Source: an uncultured Clostridia bacterium
GTDB taxonomy: Bacteria > Bacillota > Clostridia > Oscillospirales > Ruminococcaceae
Length of the DNA: 64,000 nt
Assembly (NCBI GenBank): GCA_944386455.1
Contig: CALXBC010000001.1
Span: forward strand, 62,001 to 126,000
Reading direction: 5' to 3'
Under the pieces are notes generated by a model that saw only the letters and a program-made list of their open reading frames with translations, searched no databases and was not told the origin of the DNA. Position 1 is the stretch's first letter. Every line of letters begins with the position of its first letter. Position numbers and translations under genes: made by a program. Of this stretch, positions 60,037-64,000 are shown one piece after another.

Positions 60037-61797
60037 CTAGTTGCCCATTCCAGGGAATCCTCCGCCGCCTTGCGGCATCTGGCTGGGATCAAAGTTTTCA
60101 AAATCAAAATCGCCAAAGTCCATTCCTCCGCCGGGGAATCCGCCTCTGCCTCCGAATCCGCCGCCTTCCCCTTCACTGTCAAAGCCCGTCAGGGTAGATG
60201 TGATTTGGGTAATGACAATCAAGTCGCCTTCAGCAAGCTCATCGCTTTCAATCATCATGTAGCTGCCGTCCGACATACCGGTTTCAACCGTAACCTTGGT
60301 CAGAGCATTGAGATCAATCTCCCCTTCTTCATAGGATGTGCCCAACTCGGCACCGGAAGGAGCAAGATAGACATAATTATCGTCGCCGGAGGTGCCGACT
60401 GCATCTACGGGGACAAGCAGACCGTCACCGCTGTCCTCGATCACAATTTCGGCAGATGCGCTCATACCGGGATATACACCCTCAGCGTAATCAACGGTTG
60501 CTGTAATTTGATACGCAGTTGTGCCGCCGCTTGCAGAACCGTTGTAGGAAACGGCTGTCACCGAGCCGGTGTAATCTCCGTCAACTGCATCGATGGTGAA
60601 AGAAACTTCCTGATCCAATGCAACAGAAGAGATGTTCAGTTCATCAACAGCAATTCCCATCGTAAAGCCGTCTTTCCCCATAACCATAGCAACAGAGCCG
60701 CCCGCAGCAACTTCGGTGCCGGATTTGACAGGAAATTCAATTAAAACGCCGTCACAGGGAGCCGTAATTTCTTCGTCTCCGTTGTCGCTCGTAACCACGG
60801 CAAGGACATCGCCTTCTGCGACCTCGTCTCCTACGGTAAAGTTGACAGACGCAATCTCTCCCGCATAAGCAGAAGTAAGAGTCTCCTGCGTAACAGGGGT
60901 CAGTGTTCCGCTGCCGCTGATCGTTGTTGATACATTGCCATAGGTGATTTCTTCCACCTGATAGGTGGTAATTCTTGTGGAGGATGCCGCACTGAAAATT
61001 TTTGGTAAAACAATTGCAGCGACGATAATAACCGCAAGAACCACAGCGATTATTACAATCGGTTTTGTATATTTGAAGCCCGCCTTTTTGGGGACGGTGT
61101 TTTGGCTTGGCTTGGCAGTTGATTTCATGCTCTTTTGTTCCTTTCTGGTGTTTGATAAAGCGGGGGGCTTTCCCTGCTGCCGCATGATAAGAATATAATC
61201 GTGTTCCAGGGCAGCAATCAGGGCCGGCGGAATTTTTATCATTTCAAACGGTTTTCCATCAGGGCTTTTAAACTGTGTTGATAAGTACACAGAATCCCGC
61301 ATCCCCATTTTTTTCATTTCAGATGTCCCCTGTGCTTTTAAGGATATTGCCGCCATCCTCTTTTTTGCCTGCTCAGGCGATATCCCCGTGAGTTTCGATA
61401 TAGCAGCGGCATTTAACCCTCCAATTGCTGTAAGCAGATAAAGACACCGTTCCTCATAGTCCAGCTGTTTGATACCATCAATCAAAGCAGCATATTTTTT
61501 TGAAATAGAAGGGATCGGAAGCGCTTCATAATCTTCTTCGCTATCAATTCCTTGAGATGCCAATTGAAAGATTTCAGCAGAGGCCAAAGCAATTAAGCTT
61601 TCTTTTGGCGCATCCGAAGATTTTATAATCTGTTCCACTATCTTTTTCCATCCGCTCAATAACAATGGGGCTGCTGTGCTCACGTCCTGTGTGATGTGAT
61701 AGCAGACAAACCACAATCGTCGAAGTTCAATTGGATAGAGCTCGCAGAACGTTTTGAAGTTGCCCTTCTTCAATCTGTAATACTGGGTGTAGTCCAT
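60037..61797 (-). CDS. Sigma-factor-like domain fused to a MacA/HlyD-type membrane adaptor
   Basis: 586 residues. Residues 1-160 read as an ECF-type sigma factor: a region-2-like segment (FCELYPIELRRLWFVCYHI to about residue 56) and a region-4-like helix-turn-helix (LDYEERCLYLLTAIGGLNAA to about 155). Residues 160-245 are a linker, 246-268 a membrane helix (YTKPIVIIAVVLAVIIVAAI), and 275-540 a barrel-sandwich adaptor domain (lipoyl-like TAPCDGVLIEFPVKSG), ending in a Gly/Asp/Phe-rich tail. Met224 (ATG at 61126-61128) has AGAAAGGA 10 bases upstream, so a 363-residue adaptor alone may also be made. The first ATG has GAGAG close upstream. The adaptor would link the MacB-type permease to the outside; a working sigma domain would be tethered to the membrane. 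Domain calls are by eye. Confidence 0.8.
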   Translation of the reverse strand: MDYTQYYRLKKGNFKTFCELYPIELRRLWFVCYHITQDVSTAAPLLLSGWKKIVEQIIKSSDAPKESLIALASAEIFQLASQGIDSEEDYEALPIPSISKKYAALIDGIKQLDYEERCLYLLTAIGGLNAAAISKLTGISPEQAKKRMAAISLKAQGTSEMKKMGMRDSVYLSTQFKSPDGKPFEMIKIPPALIAALEHDYILIMRQQGKPPALSNTRKEQKSMKSTAKPSQNTVPKKAGFKYTKPIVIIAVVLAVIIVAAIVLPKIFSAASSTRITTYQVEEITYGNVSTTISGSGTLTPVTQETLTSAYAGEIASVNFTVGDEVAEGDVLAVVTSDNGDEEITAPCDGVLIEFPVKSGTEVAAGGSVAMVMGKDGFTMGIAVDELNISSVALDQEVSFTIDAVDGDYTGSVTAVSYNGSASGGTTAYQITATVDYAEGVYPGMSASAEIVIEDSGDGLLVPVDAVGTSGDDNYVYLAPSGAELGTSYEEGEIDLNALTKVTVETGMSDGSYMMIESDELAEGDLIVITQITSTLTGFDSEGEGGGFGGRGGFPGGGMDFGDFDFENFDPSQMPQGGGGFPGMGN

Positions 61798-61862
61798 CTG
61801 CTCTCACGGCCTTTCCGAACGATTTCTTATATCATAATTTGAATAAAGCTGTGCGCTTATTT

Positions 61863-61920
61863 ATTATAATAGTCTACTGTGCTAAAGCGGCGCTAAAGAT
61901 ATATGTGAACACTGTGTGAA
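61863..61920 (-). promoter_or_regulatory. Response-regulator-type promoter of the sigma/adaptor-ABC operon
   Basis: Minus-strand TATAAT (61863-61868) lacks a consensus -35. Instead there are two direct-repeat pairs with 11-bp period: CTTTAGC (61881-61887 and 61892-61898) over the -35 position and TTCACA (61904-61909 and 61915-61920) upstream. Such tandem half-sites are typical of OmpR-family activators. Confidence 0.65.
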
Positions 61921-61977
61921 ACGGCCATCTGTTTTTTGCATATTCTTGAAACAGAATCGGAGTCAAAATAAATAAAA

Positions 61978-62000
61978 AACCTGCGAATATGTCGCAGGTT
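61978..62000 (-). terminator. Terminator of the two-component operon (hairpin copy 1)
   Basis: 9-bp stem AACCTGCGA / TCGCAGGTT with loop ATATG, followed on the minus strand by TTTTTATTTATTTT. Confidence 0.7.
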
Positions 62001-62246
62001 TCAGCCTGTAGAAAAACTACAAATTAAAAAAATTGTCACGCAGGCGGACATGCGCCGCCGGAGTGGCTCCTTGAGAGAAAACCGGCGGTGAGCAGAGACA
62101 AAGTCTCCTGCGGAGCCGGTTTTCGACTGAAAAGGGGGAGTCGGGGGAAAAACACAGAACAAGGCTTTGCCGCAGTGATTGTGTTTGTCCCTTGAGAGCG
62201 TGTCGACTTTTTCGACACGCTCCAACCTGCGAATATGTCGCAGGTT
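61978..62246. repeat. Hairpin-rich intergenic element bounded by a duplicated 23-bp hairpin
   Basis: The same 23-bp hairpin occurs at 61978-62000 and 62224-62246, starts exactly 246 bp apart. Between them are further fold-backs: TGTAG/CTACA (about 62007-62021), CCGCCGG/CCGGCGG, an ACCGG/CCGGT pair enclosing GAGAC/GTCTC, and a perfect 11-bp hairpin (62196-62222). No transposase. It looks like a MITE-like or REP-like insertion with duplication of the terminator; whether it is repeated in the genome cannot be seen here. A 74-codon minus-strand ORF across it is probably spurious. Confidence 0.55.
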
Positions 62247-62268
62247 TCTTGCTTTTCTGCTTTTTTCT

Positions 62269-63474
62269 TTATTTGAGCGTAGCCTTAAATCCTATATATG
62301 TTGCATCTTTTTTATAGACAACGATATCGCCCCTATGTTTCCTTGCAATCCCCTTGGCAATCGAAAGCCCTATGCCAAAACCACCGTTAAAGGTTCTGGC
62401 TTTATCCGCCCGATAAAACCGGTCAAAGAATCGGTTCAGTTCCTCATTTTCCACATTCCGATACGAATTTTCAACGGTTATGATCGGATACCGCCCTTTT
62501 GTATAAATGCTCACTTGGATAACGCCGTTCAAATCGCAGTATTTGATGGCATTATCCAAAAGGATACACAACAGCCTGCGAATCAACCCCTCATCGCCGT
62601 GATACCGGATAGATGGCTGGATAGCAGTGATGAGATTTTTCTGCTTTTCAGCTGCAAGCCCGGCAAATTCCGAAACTGTATCTGACGCCACCTCGCTCAA
62701 ATTAAATTCTGCCATTGTAAGATTCGAGTTGTCCTCATCCATCCGCGATAGAGCTACAAGCTGATTGATGAGCGCCCCCATCCGCTCGCCTTCGCTGCGG
62801 ATGTCATCGAGCCATTCATTTTTGCCAAGTTCCGATTCTACGATGTCTACGTTAGAAAGAATTAACGTAAGCGGCGTTTTTAATTCGTGGTTTGCATCGG
62901 TTACAAACTGTTTTTGCTTCTCATAGCTTTCTGCGGCAGGCTTCACCGCTTTTTTTGAAATGAAGAGAATGAGCAGCAGAATCAAAATAAAGCTTCCGGC
63001 CAAAACGAAAAAAACCGTGTAAAGCAAGCGGTTGGTCATCGCTTTGTTCATTTCGCCATTCACAAAAACCACTAACCGGCCGTACTCGGTTTCCGATACT
63101 TTATATCGGTAAGCCGATATAAAGCCTCTTTCTCTTCCCATATTCAAGGTTCTTTTCGCATAGTCCCTCGCCTCATCTTCTGAAACGGAAGATATATGCT
63201 CAATATTTTCCTGAAGAATATTGCCGTTGTCATCTACCCACACAGTAAAAAAACGGGTGCCAAATCGCGTTTCAGGTGTTAAAAATTGATTCTGTGGAAA
63301 GCCTCCGGGAGGAGCTGGATTTTCCCTTCTGTCCAAATCCGGAAATACACCGTCATTCATAGCGATCACATCTGCCAGCATGTCCAAGGAATGATTCAGC
63401 TGTGATCTGCTGATAAAATAGATACCGCCGAAAATCAATGCAAATACGATACCAACTGAAACAGCGGTAATCAT
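62269..63474 (-). CDS. Sensor histidine kinase
   Basis: 401 residues from ATG 63474. Two membrane helices (about 1-22 and 150-173) flank a 125-residue sensor domain with a Pro-rich stretch (PAPPGGFPQNQ). HisKA has His196 in TDANHELKTPLTLILS; the ATPase domain has DNAIKYC, NGGFGIGLSIAKGIA and ends FKATLK. The natural start is probably the ATG at 63503, overlapping the regulator stop as ATGA and reading MIYKLRK, but the frame then breaks in a run of six A and ends at a TGA overlapping the ATG at 63474. One more A would restore a typical KLRKKFVMITAVSV start. Partner of the adjacent regulator. Confidence 0.9.
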   Translation of the reverse strand: MITAVSVGIVFALIFGGIYFISRSQLNHSLDMLADVIAMNDGVFPDLDRRENPAPPGGFPQNQFLTPETRFGTRFFTVWVDDNGNILQENIEHISSVSEDEARDYAKRTLNMGRERGFISAYRYKVSETEYGRLVVFVNGEMNKAMTNRLLYTVFFVLAGSFILILLLILFISKKAVKPAAESYEKQKQFVTDANHELKTPLTLILSNVDIVESELGKNEWLDDIRSEGERMGALINQLVALSRMDEDNSNLTMAEFNLSEVASDTVSEFAGLAAEKQKNLITAIQPSIRYHGDEGLIRRLLCILLDNAIKYCDLNGVIQVSIYTKGRYPIITVENSYRNVENEELNRFFDRFYRADKARTFNGGFGIGLSIAKGIARKHRGDIVVYKKDATYIGFKATLK

Positions 63475-63499
63475 GACAAATTTTTTCGCAGTTTATAAA

Positions 63500-64000
63500 T
63501 CATGCCCTATCCTCCAGCATATAACCAGCATTGCGGACAAAACGAATTTCAATCGGCGCTTTGATAGCCGCTATTTTTTTGCGAAGATTAGAGATATGCA
63601 CCCACACGACGCTGGTATCAACATTTGCATCCCAGCCCCATATATGTGTGATAAATTGCTCGGTAGAAATAATCGTATGCGGCTGCTGCATCATCATTTC
63701 CGTTATCTGAAACTCTTTCCCGCCGAGTGTTTGTGTGTTTCCGCCATAACACAGTTCATAGGTGGATCGATTGAGGATGACTTCCTTATAAGCCAGAAGG
63801 TCCGGGACATAGTTGTCCTTTCGGCGCAGCATCGCGCGGACACGGGCAAGCAATTCCGATGTGGAAAAAGGCTTTGGCAGATAGTCATCAGCCCCGGCAT
63901 CCAAACCTTCTACCCGCTGTGACACTTCAGTACGGGCAGTCAGAAACAGAGCAGGCGTTGTCACTTTTTCTTTTCGCAATCGTTTCAGCACTTCAATACC
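63500..64000 (-). CDS. OmpR/PhoB-family response regulator (partial, N-terminus beyond window)
   Basis: The last 166 codons of the gene. The receiver domain end shows FLTAR (Thr switch) and DYLPKPF (conserved Lys); the phospho-acceptor Asp lies beyond the edge. The winged-helix output domain includes YELCYGGNTQTLGGKEFQI and VWVHISNLRKKIAAIKAP, ending RNAGYMLEDRA. Its TGA overlaps the ATG of the kinase (63500-63503). It probably activates the sigma/adaptor-ABC operon through the direct repeats upstream of it. Confidence 0.92.
   Translation of the reverse strand, partial: GIEVLKRLRKEKVTTPALFLTARTEVSQRVEGLDAGADDYLPKPFSTSELLARVRAMLRRKDNYVPDLLAYKEVILNRSTYELCYGGNTQTLGGKEFQITEMMMQQPHTIISTEQFITHIWGWDANVDTSVVWVHISNLRKKIAAIKAPIEIRFVRNAGYMLEDRA

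Noticed and set aside
62001-62225. 74-codon minus-strand ORF in the hairpin-rich element
   Set aside because: Composition follows the fold-back repeats, there is no ribosome site and no domain; more likely a repeat than a gene.
1-64000. CRISPR arrays, prophage, integrase or insertion sequence genes
   Set aside because: I looked for regularly spaced repeats, transposase motifs and phage gene order and found none; only the small element at 61978-62246 suggests mobility.

Overview
This window looks like chromosome from an anaerobic, spore-forming, low-to-mid GC Firmicute, most likely a gut-type Clostridia of the Oscillospirales (Ruminococcaceae-like) kind. Reasons visible here: a spoVAC-AD-AE operon (sporulation), the complete [FeFe]-hydrogenase maturation set hydE-hydG-hydF (anaerobic H2 metabolism), a MurE with the DNPR motif (meso-diaminopimelate cell wall), and a division and cell wall cluster in Gram-positive order. 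Most genes lie on the minus strand. The placement is inference; there is no rRNA to test it.

Layout. 73-8407: a YfhO-type membrane protein, an HtrA protease, a GH29-like hydrolase beside the decayed end of a sugar ABC permease and a 50-residue membrane protein, and a large secreted lamin-tail/beta-propeller protein. 8571-12829: TM1266-type regulator, hydF, hydG and hydE, preceded by a promoter, a roughly 110-nt structured leader and an intrinsic terminator that overlaps the longest hydE reading frame (likely attenuation or riboswitch control). 12864-13052: tRNA-Ser(GGA) with its own promoter and terminator. 13087-18048: fabG-like, ruvX, pyrD, a YgjP-type metalloprotease and a hydantoinase/oxoprolinase. 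18199-20146: spoVAC, spoVAD, spoVAE. 20220-25990: a LacI-controlled catabolic operon (LacI, Gfo/Idh oxidoreductase, two TIM-barrel isomerases, second Gfo/Idh, ThuA) with two near-identical operators; the gene set resembles oxidative 3-keto-glycoside pathways. 26091-33180: ECF substrate-binding subunit, ferredoxin-type aldo/keto reductase, maltose acetyltransferase, folD, lgt and a YmfF/YmfH M16 peptidase pair. 33324-38928: acpS, a DUF6106-like membrane protein, tex and an EF-G-like GTPase whose promoter carries a perfect inverted repeat.

39579-53894 is the division and cell wall cluster, transcribed mraZ, rsmH, ftsL, class B PBP, murE, murF, mraY, ftsW, murG, murA, divIB/ftsQ, ftsZ. It starts at a strong promoter with four MraZ-type boxes spaced 10, 10 and 20 bp. 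murD, murC, murB and ftsA are absent from it. Several genes appear to use GTG or TTG starts, and the FtsZ C-terminal tail is unlike the usual one. 54206-56485 is serC-serA, followed by a MATE exporter.

58191-64000 is the most unusual part. A two-component system (response regulator cut by the window edge, then a histidine kinase) sits upstream of a MacAB-like export operon. The adaptor protein of that operon carries an N-terminal domain that reads as an ECF-type sigma factor (regions 2 and 4), fused in frame through a transmembrane segment to the adaptor, with a second good ribosome binding site and ATG at the junction. The operon promoter has two pairs of 11-bp-period direct repeats typical of OmpR-family regulators. 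The kinase start seems to be frameshifted in an A6 run, and a roughly 246-bp hairpin-rich element with duplicated 23-bp ends lies between kinase and operon. Together this suggests an envelope-stress or antimicrobial-peptide export module with an embedded or decaying transcription-factor component.
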